Source: Clostridium_S neuense
GTDB taxonomy: Bacteria; Bacillota; Clostridia; Clostridiales; Clostridiaceae
DNA: 64,000 nt
NCBI RefSeq assembly: GCF_045310695.1
Contig: NZ_JBJIAA010000007.1
Location: 1 to 64,000, forward strand
Reading direction: 5' to 3'
The position numbers were made by a program, and so were the translations under genes. Of this stretch, positions 18,919 to 27,292 are shown in pieces. Numbering within the stretch: the stretch's first letter is position 1; every line of letters begins with the position of its first letter. The notes beneath the pieces were generated by a model. That model did no database searches. It worked only from the letters and a program-made list of their open reading frames with translations, and had not been told where the DNA came from.

Positions 18919-19039
18919 AAGATAAGTGCATGTAAGCATAAATATTGTCTAATTGTATAAAGATGAGAGAAGTTATATGTGTAAAGAGGTGTAATAAGAT
19001 TATACAAAATAAATCTTTATAATATTAAGGAGGATGTAT

Positions 19040-20806
19040 ATGGATATAAATAATTATATACAGAATTATGATTTTAGTAACTACATTAAATGTTTGAAAG
19101 ATGATTTTAAACAACGACCAAATGTAGAAAGGTATTTACAAAATAATTTGGAAGAGAATTTTAGAAAATTTTCAGAGGAATTTTGGGAAAATCCAAATAT
19201 ATCTATTGATTTATTAAAAGAGAGATATAATATTAATAGGCAAATAGCATATAGTGATATTATTAAAATTTATTCTTCTAATAGATATATGGAATTTTTA
19301 AAATCATATTATAATAATGTAACTATAGATAATTTAATAAAAGAGTTCGCTATACCATATAATAGAATTGAAAACCTGATAATACCAGTAATAATCAATG
19401 ATTCAGAAAAGTATTGTAGTAATTGTTTTAATAATTCATTTGAAATTAATGTAAGTATAAATTCGTCGAGTCAAGAAAAGTTAACGTATAGATGTCAACA
19501 ATGTAATAGAATACAAGTATATCCTGAGTTGTTGACTAAAGAAGATGCAGATATAAAAATGGCAAAGAATGTTAAGGAAAAGGCAGAATTTGATGAAGAA
19601 ATTTTGAAATGTGAAGCTATCTTAGAAGAAATTAAATGTCCTAAATGTCAGGAAGAACTTTATATTAACAAGTTGGATAATTCATTTGAATATTTGATTA
19701 GATGTAAAAAGTGTAATTATGTAAGTAATAATATAGAAGAAACTATTGAGGCATTTCAATCATGGAAAAGAAGAGCGGCCATGATGATAGCAATTAAAGC
19801 AAAAGAGCAAGAATTAATTGAAAAAACATTAGAAAGTAAAAAAGAGAAGGATATAATATTTGTTAAAGAAGATATTATAGAAAATAGTGAAAATAATAAA
19901 ACCTTAGCTTTTTTTCAAACAACTTCTAAGATGGATAATATTCAATTATGGAGAGAAGTTTTAACACGAATAAAATCGTGTAATAGATTAGAAAAAATAT
20001 TATTAAGTAAAATAATTAAATTAGCTAATGGACAAACTGGCAAAAAAGTAATTTCGTTTGGAGCAGAAAAAATTTCTATATATGCGTATATGCCTAAAGA
20101 TCCTTTAGTTTATGATTTGATAAATAAAACGAAAATAATAGTTGTAAGGCAAATGCTCAGAAGACTTATGAAAAGAAATTTTATTGTAGTAAGTGAAGAA
20201 GGAAATTATATATTAATTCCTGAAATTTTAATTAACAATTTAGAAGCTATAGAAAAATTAATAACAGTAGCTAATGATGAAAATAAAAATATAAAGTATT
20301 TAATTTTTCAAAGACAAGATTTTACATGCATGACTTGTGGAGAAACAGGAAGACCGCTAAAAATTGCTTATTTAACTTCTGATAAAAATATTAACGATTT
20401 GGGTAGCATGGTAGCTCTGTGTGATCAATGTTATGAACTTATGACAAAAAATGAAATTTTGATTGATGGAAATATAACATTTGAAGTTGATTTTTTAGAG
20501 AAAAAGAAATTAAAGAGTCTTGAATTTTTAATTCAATATCATCCTGAATTAAAAGATAATGAAACCGTGATAAAATCCTTAGAAAATTGGGAAAATGATT
20601 TTAACATAAATGATGTGATAAAAGCATTAACTATTACAATTGATAGAATTAAGAAAAATAAAGTAGAAGGAACTGTAGGTACTCTAATAAGCTATACAAG
20701 TGGTATTTTAAGGAGGACTGCTGAAACGGGTGATTCTGTAAACATATATGGAAATTTAAACGAACAGTATGATTTGGAAAAATGGATAGAAGGTGTTTTT
20801 GATTAA
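19040..20806 (+). CDS. Large zinc-ribbon protein with a C-terminal HNH-like module
   Basis: A 588-aa protein. The ATG at 19040 lies 6 bases after AAGGAGG; the ATG at 19034 abuts the ribosome site. Three zinc modules are visible: CSNCFNNSF...CQQC (about 129-156), CPKCQEEL...CKKC (about 200-229), and a late FTCMTCGETGRPLKIAYLTSD...LCDQCYEL (about 433-476) that looks like an HNH/McrA-type zinc nuclease core. The region between (about 290-400) suggests a winged-helix fold. It may be a nucleic-acid-binding or nuclease protein working with the CoiA-like neighbour 120 bases upstream; no named family was recognised. Confidence 0.6.
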   Translation: MDINNYIQNYDFSNYIKCLKDDFKQRPNVERYLQNNLEENFRKFSEEFWENPNISIDLLKERYNINRQIAYSDIIKIYSSNRYMEFLKSYYNNVTIDNLIKEFAIPYNRIENLIIPVIINDSEKYCSNCFNNSFEINVSINSSSQEKLTYRCQQCNRIQVYPELLTKEDADIKMAKNVKEKAEFDEEILKCEAILEEIKCPKCQEELYINKLDNSFEYLIRCKKCNYVSNNIEETIEAFQSWKRRAAMMIAIKAKEQELIEKTLESKKEKDIIFVKEDIIENSENNKTLAFFQTTSKMDNIQLWREVLTRIKSCNRLEKILLSKIIKLANGQTGKKVISFGAEKISIYAYMPKDPLVYDLINKTKIIVVRQMLRRLMKRNFIVVSEEGNYILIPEILINNLEAIEKLITVANDENKNIKYLIFQRQDFTCMTCGETGRPLKIAYLTSDKNINDLGSMVALCDQCYELMTKNEILIDGNITFEVDFLEKKKLKSLEFLIQYHPELKDNETVIKSLENWENDFNINDVIKALTITIDRIKKNKVEGTVGTLISYTSGILRRTAETGDSVNIYGNLNEQYDLEKWIEGVFD

Positions 20807-20949
20807 GTAATTTATTTAAAAAAATGAATTTGGAATTTGTTAATATACTTATACTTCTTACAATACCATTAAAGTATTTTCATGGATTATTAAGAGATAT
20901 GTTTACACATTTAATATTATCTAAAAGAATACATAGAGCAGGCTTAAAT

Positions 20950-20981
20950 AAGACCAGTGTGATAAAAAAGCACTGGCTTAA
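20950..20981 (+). terminator. Hairpin terminator
   Basis: AAGACCAGTG pairs with CACTGGCTT around a short A-rich loop, followed by AATTTAT. The tail is weak, so efficiency is uncertain. Confidence 0.55.
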
Positions 20982-21011
20982 TTTATGTAAATAGCTATTT
21001 TTTTATTTGCT

Positions 21012-21056
21012 AACATAGATAGGGGAAATTCAAGGGAATTTCAAAGGATTAAGGTC
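21012..21056 (+). repeat. Direct repeat, copy 2
   Basis: AACATAGATAGGGGAAATTC... ending TTTCAAAGGATTAAGGT, in the same orientation as 11460-11506. It precedes the AlbA_2 gene by about 90 bases. Confidence 0.65.
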
Positions 21057-21142
21057 AAAAGAGAATATATTATATTACAAAGACTACTGCTTTTTTATAT
21101 AATAAAATTAGTTATAAATTGGATTATGTATAAGAGGGGTTA

Positions 21143-22300
21143 ATGATGAGAGATAAAAAAGATACTTTCCGAAGAATAAAGAAATTAATAGACAGTAAAT
21201 CAGAGGGTGATTATTGGGATTTTAAACAAGAATGGCATAAAGATAATGAAAGGCTCTTACATGATATTATTTGTTTTGCCAATACAGTACATGATAAGGA
21301 TTGCTATTTAATAATCGGTGTATCTGATACAGGGCAAATAGTTGGAGTGAGTGAAGAAAATAGAAAGAAACAAGCTGAAATACTGGATTTACTTTCGAAT
21401 ACGGTTTTTGCAGGGGACAATATTCCGAAGATTGAGTTAACTACAATAGAAATCGAAGATAAAGAAATTGATGTATTAACAATATTCAATTCTTATTTAG
21501 TTCCTTATTATTTAAAAAGCAAGAGTAAAAAGTATAATAATATAAGAGAGGGATACATATATACAAGAGTTGGTGATAAAAATACTCCAATAAATCAAAA
21601 TTCAAGCATACATAATATAGAAATGCTTTGGAAGAAGAGATTTGGGTTAACACAACCGCCATTAGTGCAAATAGTAAATAGATTAGAAAATAAATTAGAG
21701 TGGGTTCAAAATGATGATACTTATTACAATACTTATAGACCAGAATTTAAGTTAGTAGAAGAATATGATGACGATGAGTACGAAAGAAGAAAAGGCGAAT
21801 TTTATGTATACTCTCAAATGAATTCAAGATGCATGTATAAAAATTTAAAAATAAAGTATAACGAAACTATTCTAAAGGAGCTTCAATTAGTAATTTTAGA
21901 TAGTGGGAGATATAAAACACCTGTGCCACGATGGGGGTATGCAGGCTATGATGAGTTTGGTGTTAATTACAAGTATGCTTATAAATACTTCTTAAAAGAT
22001 AGTATTGATTATAAATTACAGCGTTTTTTCTTTGACACGGAGGATAGAGAAGAAGTATATGCAAAAGATAGATTAGATGAAGTAATAATATATTATGAAA
22101 ATGAGGAAGAAAAATTAGCATTTGAATATTATGTGGAAAGTAATCAAGCAATGGTTGAGTCTTATATAAATAAAGCTGATGAGGTATATTTTCAAGTAGA
22201 TACTAATAATAAATTAGAAGCCAAAACTTATAAGCATAGACTATCAACAGGGTTGGCATTAAATAGAATTTTGAAAGAATTTAGAAAATTGTATAAATAG
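21143..22300 (+). CDS. AlbA_2 (Schlafen-like) domain protein
   Basis: A 385-aa protein. The N-terminal 170 residues match the AlbA_2/divergent AAA-4 family: EGDYWDFKQEWHKDNERLLHDIICFANT, then CYLIIGVSDTGQIVGVSE, and later REGYIYTRVGDKNTPINQ. This family shares the Schlafen core fold and often occurs in defence islands or as a regulator. The rest (about 190-385) is acidic and unassigned. Tandem ATGs at 21143 and 21146 follow GAGGGG. It stands alone on its transcript as far as can be seen. Confidence 0.75.
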   Translation: MMRDKKDTFRRIKKLIDSKSEGDYWDFKQEWHKDNERLLHDIICFANTVHDKDCYLIIGVSDTGQIVGVSEENRKKQAEILDLLSNTVFAGDNIPKIELTTIEIEDKEIDVLTIFNSYLVPYYLKSKSKKYNNIREGYIYTRVGDKNTPINQNSSIHNIEMLWKKRFGLTQPPLVQIVNRLENKLEWVQNDDTYYNTYRPEFKLVEEYDDDEYERRKGEFYVYSQMNSRCMYKNLKIKYNETILKELQLVILDSGRYKTPVPRWGYAGYDEFGVNYKYAYKYFLKDSIDYKLQRFFFDTEDREEVYAKDRLDEVIIYYENEEEKLAFEYYVESNQAMVESYINKADEVYFQVDTNNKLEAKTYKHRLSTGLALNRILKEFRKLYK

Positions 22301-22376
22301 TGAGTTGAAGTATATAAGGATAAGTTAAAATAATACGATATAATTATATATTATACTTATACAATGGAGGTAACAA

Positions 22377-22550
22377 ATGAGTAGTTATACAAAATTGGAA
22401 AATGTAGGTTATGTCGCAGTAGGTAGCAATGAACAATTTTCATTTAAAGATGAAGAAAGTATAAATGATATTAAGCGAATTAAGAAAATTTTAAATTATA
22501 TAGGTAAAAATGCAGATAATCTATATATTAATATGTTTCCCTTATTTTAA
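22377..22550 (+). CDS. 57-aa small protein upstream of the ART-like gene
   Basis: ATG 6 bases after GGAGG, 57 codons then TAA, protein beginning MSSYTKLENVGYVAVGSNEQ. It is moderately acidic, has no membrane helix, and its C-terminal half (SINDIKRIKKILNYIGKNAD) looks helical. Twelve bases separate it from the TTG of the ART-like gene, so the two form an operon. Size and position would fit an antitoxin or immunity partner, but nothing in the sequence proves that. Confidence 0.6.
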   Translation: MSSYTKLENVGYVAVGSNEQFSFKDEESINDIKRIKKILNYIGKNADNLYINMFPLF

Positions 22551-22562
22551 GGTGCGACAGAA

Positions 22563-23201
22563 TTGGTATACTTTGATGGAATTTGTTTATATAAGTTTCC
22601 TCCTTATCAAATTACTGATTATGACGTGTTTAAAAGTAAGTTTTTAGAATATGAAAATAAATTTTATAAAGCATATGAGAATGGACAATATGATAATATT
22701 AGTATTTATATAGATAAAAAATTTGAACCTATAATATTTAATATTTTTTACCACAAAATGTCTGATGAAGATAAGTTTATAAATTATATATATATGTATA
22801 AAAATTGTGATTATGCTTTGCAAAAGTTGCCTTTAAAACTTATAAAAGAAATTTATAAGTTCATACCTAAAGATTTATTAGAAAAGCGTAAGAATAGTGG
22901 CTTAGTTGACTGTAATGGGTATATAAATATTTATCGGGGAGTAGGATCTAAATCATCAAAAGGTAGCAGAGCAATTTCGTGGACTACAGACAAGAATGTA
23001 GCTAAGTGGTTTGCTAATAGATTTAACAAGGTTGCAAAGATTATTAATGGCAAAATTCATATTAATGATGTTATATTTATTTTTGATGAAGAATTGGTAT
23101 ATTTAAGTGAAGATGAATTCTATAAAGACGAGGAAAAAGAAATAATTGTTATTCCAGAAAAGGTTGTTATTATAGGGGAAGATAAAGTAAATAAAAATTA
23201 A
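22563..23201 (+). CDS. ADP-ribosyltransferase-like protein
   Basis: A 212-aa protein, TTG start after AAGGTG. The C-terminal half shows the order expected of an ART fold: Arg in NIYRGVGSKSS (about 122-132), a Ser/Thr motif AISWTTDKNVAKWFANRF (about 137-154), the strand INDVIFIFDE, and an acidic motif DEEKEIIVIPEKV (about 193-205) in the E-x-E position. Similar proteins occur in phages and mobile elements. The N-terminal half (about 1-110) is helical and unassigned. The gene follows a 57-aa reading frame in one operon, giving a possible toxin/partner pair. Confidence 0.6.
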   Translation: MVYFDGICLYKFPPYQITDYDVFKSKFLEYENKFYKAYENGQYDNISIYIDKKFEPIIFNIFYHKMSDEDKFINYIYMYKNCDYALQKLPLKLIKEIYKFIPKDLLEKRKNSGLVDCNGYINIYRGVGSKSSKGSRAISWTTDKNVAKWFANRFNKVAKIINGKIHINDVIFIFDEELVYLSEDEFYKDEEKEIIVIPEKVVIIGEDKVNKN

Positions 23202-23268
23202 TGAGATTGTTATAAATTTTATTAGTAATATACTTTATCGATATAACTAATAAAGGATTTATATATAT

Positions 23269-23410
23269 TTTAAATAACAATAAACAAGAGTTAGAAGATA
23301 TAGATGAAGATGAAGATTTTATGATTCAAAGTGACCTTGCTGTTACTGGCTATAAAATGGGCTCTCAAATATTCATTATTTCTGTAATTGAAAAGGAAAA
23401 TATGTATTAA
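23269..23410 (+). pseudogene. Truncated copy of the 82-aa gene at 17265
   Basis: The frame ending at 23410 reads YILNNNKQELEDIDEDEDFM then IQSDLAVTGYKMGSQIFIIS, then VIEKENMY, aligning with residues 34-82 of the protein encoded at 17265-17513. Similarity continues past the stop (TAATAAGATATG). No start codon or ribosome site remains and the first 30 or so codons are missing. Confidence 0.8.
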
Positions 23411-23795
23411 TAAGATATGATACGTATTGGGTATTAGAATATAATCCTGGCAGTTTTAGAAGAATAATTTAATTATTGCTATTTAAATATATAATTTGTA
23501 TAATGAAATTATAGAGTAGAAAGAAAATGCTCTAAGTAAAAAAACACCATTGATGTACACACTCTATTTTTAATGTGCGAGAGATATATCTAAAAAATTA
23601 ACTAAGGTGATTAAATGGATAAATACTGTTATCTTGTAAAATTAAATATAAATTTAAAAAAGACATCCTAAAAGTTTTTGGGGTGTCTTAATTTTTTCGT
23701 TGACAATAGTAAATATTTTAGATAGGAGGAAGACTTAAGGAAAATAATAAGGGATATTTGCAAAATACTAAAAATAACTAAGGAGGATGAAGAAT
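23411..23795. other. Intergenic region with one terminator
   Basis: No plausible gene: an 18-codon frame at 23614 runs into the hairpin at 23659. The 3' flank of the duplicated 82-aa gene occupies the first 40 bases. Confidence 0.55.
23659..23697 (+). terminator. Intrinsic terminator
   Basis: AAGACATCCTAAAA pairs with TTTTGGGGTGTCTT (with G-T wobbles) and leads into AATTTTTTCG. Confidence 0.75.
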
Positions 23796-25343
23796 ATGGG
23801 AGTATACATTAATTTAGACATTATGCCAAGCAAAATAAGTAAGGAAGATTGGGAGGGTGTGTATAAAGAGACTTTGGAGCTAATACATGCATATGCTTTT
23901 GCATGTATAAAAACAGATTGTGTACAGGATATAGAGAGGATATTCATTGATAGGGCTGAGGAAATCGTAGAAGATGATGTGGACAGAGAAATAAGATATT
24001 GGAGGGTATGCGGAGACTTAGAGACAAAAAGAACAGGAGAAACATTTTTATTATACGAAGATATAGAAAAGTATAATAAAAACGCCGAGAAAGATATAAA
24101 TGATATTCTTGAACTTTATTTAAATGATGATACAAATGGAGTGAGCAGAATCTTTAACAGCAAAACACAGGGAGAGGAGTATCACATATATGTTCTTGCA
24201 ATAGCCTGCCTCATTGAAAGCAGACTAAAAGGAAAAGCAGTTGTATATGGAGATGTTACAAAAGAACAAGCAGAGATTGCCATAGAATGGGCAAATGGAA
24301 TTCTTAAAACTCCAATACAGTTACCAGTCAGGACAGATTATAATGAGTTAGTTTCAAGGTTAAATGGATTAGTAGGGGAGAATGTATTAGGTAGCTTTAT
24401 GTCACTAAAAATTGGAGAAAATGAAGAGAGATTAAATGAATTTATTGCTGAGAATTTTGATAAAGAAGAAATTAATAAATATTATATGTCCAAGCTGAAA
24501 AAGCATTATACAAGTTTAGGACAACTTGGAGCTGAAAAAATACTTATAAACTATTTGAATATGGGATATTCTTTAGAAGAGATAAGCGATTTGTTTTGTT
24601 ATAAGGAAGAAGGACCAAAATTTAATGAAATTGATTTTGTAAAGGCTATTGCAGATACATGGCTGTTTATTCCATTAAAACATCGAGAATGCATGAATAT
24701 ATTGAAAAAGTCCTCAGATAATCCTACTAAAATATATCATCAATTTGGTCTTATGTTTTTGAATATGGGCTTTTTGGGAAGATTAAATAATAAGTACTTA
24801 CCTTTTGAAGAGGGGTTAGCTATACTAAATAATAAATTTCCAGAGGTACAAGATATAAGAAAACTTGTTGAGGATAAAAATATAGAGATAATAGGTACTC
24901 TCCAAAAGATGGAAACTGAACTTAGTCAAATTTCTGAGAGCGCTATTGAATTGCATGAAAATAAAATAATTTGTGATTTTGATGAACTTATGTATTATAC
25001 GGCTGAACATCAATTAAGTCAGGAGATTGAGGAGCTGATTAAGCAAGTAAAAGAGTTTGCATTAAATATAATGAAGAGCAATGAGAATATAATAGAAATA
25101 TTAAGGGATATTGATAAAAAAGATGATTATGTAAAATTATTAGTTAGAGTAACTAAGAAAGATAATTTATTACTATCCAGACAAGCATGGAATTGGGTGG
25201 AAGGAATTAACGATATTAAGGTATATAAAGTTTTAATAGGAATTGCTTTGACGGTTGCAAGCGAAAACGTAAGGGATTTAAAGAAGGCAGTTTTTGAAAA
25301 TAGAGAATTCTTTACAAAATATATAGCGTCAATCTGCAAATAA
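23796..25343 (+). CDS. Hypothetical 515-aa protein
   Basis: I do not recognise this family. The start at 23796 (MGVYINLDIMPSKISKEDW) is preferred because AAGGAGG ends 9 bases upstream; the ATG at 23787 abuts the ribosome site. The protein is soluble, acidic and mostly helical, with no zinc or P-loop motif. The opening IMPSKISKEDWEGVYKETLELI and KTDCVQDIERIF with RTGETFLLY suggest a beta-start followed by a helical array. It is followed by a 68-aa gene 56 bases later, probably in the same operon. Codon composition is slightly less AT-rich than its neighbours. Confidence 0.65.
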   Translation: MGVYINLDIMPSKISKEDWEGVYKETLELIHAYAFACIKTDCVQDIERIFIDRAEEIVEDDVDREIRYWRVCGDLETKRTGETFLLYEDIEKYNKNAEKDINDILELYLNDDTNGVSRIFNSKTQGEEYHIYVLAIACLIESRLKGKAVVYGDVTKEQAEIAIEWANGILKTPIQLPVRTDYNELVSRLNGLVGENVLGSFMSLKIGENEERLNEFIAENFDKEEINKYYMSKLKKHYTSLGQLGAEKILINYLNMGYSLEEISDLFCYKEEGPKFNEIDFVKAIADTWLFIPLKHRECMNILKKSSDNPTKIYHQFGLMFLNMGFLGRLNNKYLPFEEGLAILNNKFPEVQDIRKLVEDKNIEIIGTLQKMETELSQISESAIELHENKIICDFDELMYYTAEHQLSQEIEELIKQVKEFALNIMKSNENIIEILRDIDKKDDYVKLLVRVTKKDNLLLSRQAWNWVEGINDIKVYKVLIGIALTVASENVRDLKKAVFENREFFTKYIASICK

Positions 25344-25399
25344 AAGCTGTGAAGGGTATAAGCGTTGCAAGTAATATTAATACGAAGGGGCGATGTATT

Positions 25400-25606
25400 A
25401 TGGATGATAATAAATTAGATTGTGATAAACTTTTGAATATGATAGCCGAGTCTATGGGAGGGAAAGTAGTAACTTGGAATACCGTAAATGAAACAATAAC
25501 GAAGAATATATCATTCGCCAGAATAGTTAGTACATCGAAATATATAAGTAAGGAAGAGCGTGAGATAATTGAACAGAGAAGCTATGTTGGAGAAATACAA
25601 GAATAA
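25400..25606 (+). CDS. Hypothetical 68-aa protein
   Basis: The ATG at 25400 follows AAGGGG. The protein (MDDNKLDCDKLLNMIAESMG...) has no recognised motif. It is close downstream of the 515-aa gene and likely co-transcribed. An in-frame upstream start at 25349 has no ribosome site. Confidence 0.5.
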   Translation: MDDNKLDCDKLLNMIAESMGGKVVTWNTVNETITKNISFARIVSTSKYISKEEREIIEQRSYVGEIQE

Positions 25607-26300
25607 CCATTAAATTGTAAGGGGCTTAAATAAAGCTATCTTCTATTTAAATAATTTATTGACAAACAGGAAAGCATATAAAAAATTTCCTACTAATAGA
25701 TTTTAAATGAACGGTTGAAGATAGGATATTTAATAATACAGACGACATACTCCTATTATATTTGCAACTTTCAGAATATTCACCACATGGTCTAAAACAT
25801 AAACCTATATATAATATAAAAAGTTTTGATTAAAAAATAATATGTTTGTAAAATATTAAAAAATATATAAAGATAAAATATATAAAAATACAAATGATAA
25901 AGAAATATTTATGAATTTGAGAGATAAATCTAAAAACAGTAATTTAAAAAGTTTTTTAGAAAGGCAAGGGTATACCTTTAAAAAAGAAGATAAAGATAGT
26001 TACACATAGAAGTGTTTTTGTAGCTATTATAAAGTCAGAGTATAGAGAGCTGTAACAATAAGAATAAATTCTACAACATATTGCATTATCAGTTGATTTA
26101 TAAAGTAATATGTTGTATGTAAAATTCTTAATGTGACAGCCTTTTTTTATTCTTTTTTTGCTGAAGAACATAACGTACAATTTTAGTATCTACCAAAATA
26201 CTATTTATAAAAACAGAAGCTACTGTATATAATACATTATTAAACAAATAAAAAAGGAATTGTTTAATGCAGTTGATTAACAAAGGAAAGGTGATGCAAA
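25607..26300. other. 700-base gap with a possible primase-like gene remnant
   Basis: Very AT-rich. A 32-codon frame at 25911-26009 reads MNLRDKSKNSNLKSFLERQG then YTFKKEDKDSYT and stops; it recalls the start of CHC2-zinc-finger/Toprim proteins of mobile elements, but the zinc cysteines are not reached. Nothing else gene-like. The last 100 bases carry the ribosome site (AAAGGTGATG) and probably the promoter of the XRE gene at 26301. Confidence 0.4.
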
Positions 26301-26744
26301 ATGGAAGATACAAATGTAAGCTTTGGAAAGCTAATTAGACATCTTAGAATTGATAAGAATATGTCATTAAAGGAACTGTCTCAAATCACCACTTTGAGTA
26401 AATCTTATCTATCGCGCCTCGAAAATGAAGAAAAAAGAAATCCAACCATTTTTGCGGTAAATAAATTGGGAAATGCGTTGGATTTGGATATTAAAACAAT
26501 AGAGAAGTTATTGGTAGATGAAGAATGTCACCAAGATGATGAAGCATTGGAAGGGATTGATAAATTACTATTAAACAGCACATACACATTTGCAGAAAAG
26601 ATAGCGACTGTTGAAATACAGTTATTGCTTAGGGATATCGTCAGATTCCTTGAAGTATATTGTATTAAATGTAATTTAAGCAGGCAGGATGAATATGAGT
26701 TATTAGAATTAGCGGACAAGCTAAGAAGCGTAGTACTTAATTAA
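26301..26744 (+). CDS. XRE-family transcriptional regulator
   Basis: A 147-aa protein. The helix-turn-helix domain occupies residues 8-70 (LIRHLRIDKNMSLKELSQIT, then LSKSYLSRLENEEKRNPTIFAV), with the usual Ser/Arg recognition helix. The C-terminal part (about 90-147) is a helical dimerisation-like domain sharing the pattern YTFAEKIATVEIQ with the next gene (FKFAEKDSNIDIK). The two regulators are therefore paralogues in tandem. Likely targets are their own promoter and the nuclease-like gene downstream. Confidence 0.8.
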   Translation: MEDTNVSFGKLIRHLRIDKNMSLKELSQITTLSKSYLSRLENEEKRNPTIFAVNKLGNALDLDIKTIEKLLVDEECHQDDEALEGIDKLLLNSTYTFAEKIATVEIQLLLRDIVRFLEVYCIKCNLSRQDEYELLELADKLRSVVLN

Positions 26745-26794
26745 TAAAGGGGTTGCTATAGAGTAACTATTTACTAAGGAGGCTGATGTAAAGT

Positions 26795-27232
26795 ATGGAA
26801 GGTAAAAATTTTGGCTTGATTTTAAAGAAAGTAAGGCAAGATAGGGGATTAAGCATGAGTGATTTAGAGAAGGCTATAGGAATTAGTTCAGCTTATATAA
26901 GCAGATTGGAAAATCAAAATAGGGATAACATATCACTGCAATACTTTGTTAAATTGTGTAAAATATTTAAGCTGTCATCAACTTTGATATGGGAACTTTA
27001 TCCAGACTGTTTCATAGATGAAAATTTGCAAGAAATATGTACATTGGATGAGGTTATAAGTAAAAGTAATTTTAAATTTGCAGAGAAAGATAGCAATATA
27101 GATATAAAATTTAGCTTTCAAAAAATTATTAAGCAATTGGAAAAATATATTCTTCTGAATACAAGAGATTCACAAATAAAATTGCTCATCGAAATAGATG
27201 AATTAAAGGATAAAATTTTAAAACAGTCTTAA
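26795..27232 (+). CDS. XRE-family transcriptional regulator (second of a tandem pair)
   Basis: A 145-aa protein, ATG after AAGGAGG. The HTH spans residues 7-62 (LKKVRQDRGLSMSDLEKAIG, then ISSAYISRLENQNRDNIS). The C-terminal domain resembles that of the preceding regulator. It lies 50 bases after that gene and 60 before the nuclease-fold gene, with a terminator hairpin between, which suggests it closes the regulator operon. Confidence 0.8.
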   Translation: MEGKNFGLILKKVRQDRGLSMSDLEKAIGISSAYISRLENQNRDNISLQYFVKLCKIFKLSSTLIWELYPDCFIDENLQEICTLDEVISKSNFKFAEKDSNIDIKFSFQKIIKQLEKYILLNTRDSQIKLLIEIDELKDKILKQS

Positions 27233-27236
27233 TTTA

Positions 27237-27280
27237 AAAGTCAGCATAGATATTATAAAAATTTATGCTGGCTTTTGTTG
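27237..27280 (+). terminator. Terminator after the tandem XRE genes
   Basis: AAAAGTCAGCATA pairs with TATGCTGGCTTTT around a loop; a short T-run ends it. The arms overlap the leader of the next gene, so it might also act as an attenuator. Confidence 0.65.
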
Positions 27281-27292
27281 TAGGGGAGGAAA

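Larger units (their letters stand above)
20807..21142. other. Intergenic region with terminator and repeat copy 2
   Basis: Contains the hairpin at 20950-20981 and the second copy of the repeat first seen at 11460 (at 21012-21056). A 56-codon frame at 20824-20994 has no ribosome site and ends inside the hairpin, so it is not called as a gene. Confidence 0.6.

Noticed and set aside
20824..20994. A 56-codon frame downstream of the zinc-ribbon gene
   Set aside because: No ribosome site and its 3' part is a hairpin terminator.
23614..23670. An 18-codon frame before the 515-aa gene
   Set aside because: Too short, ends in a terminator hairpin, and no recognisable peptide.
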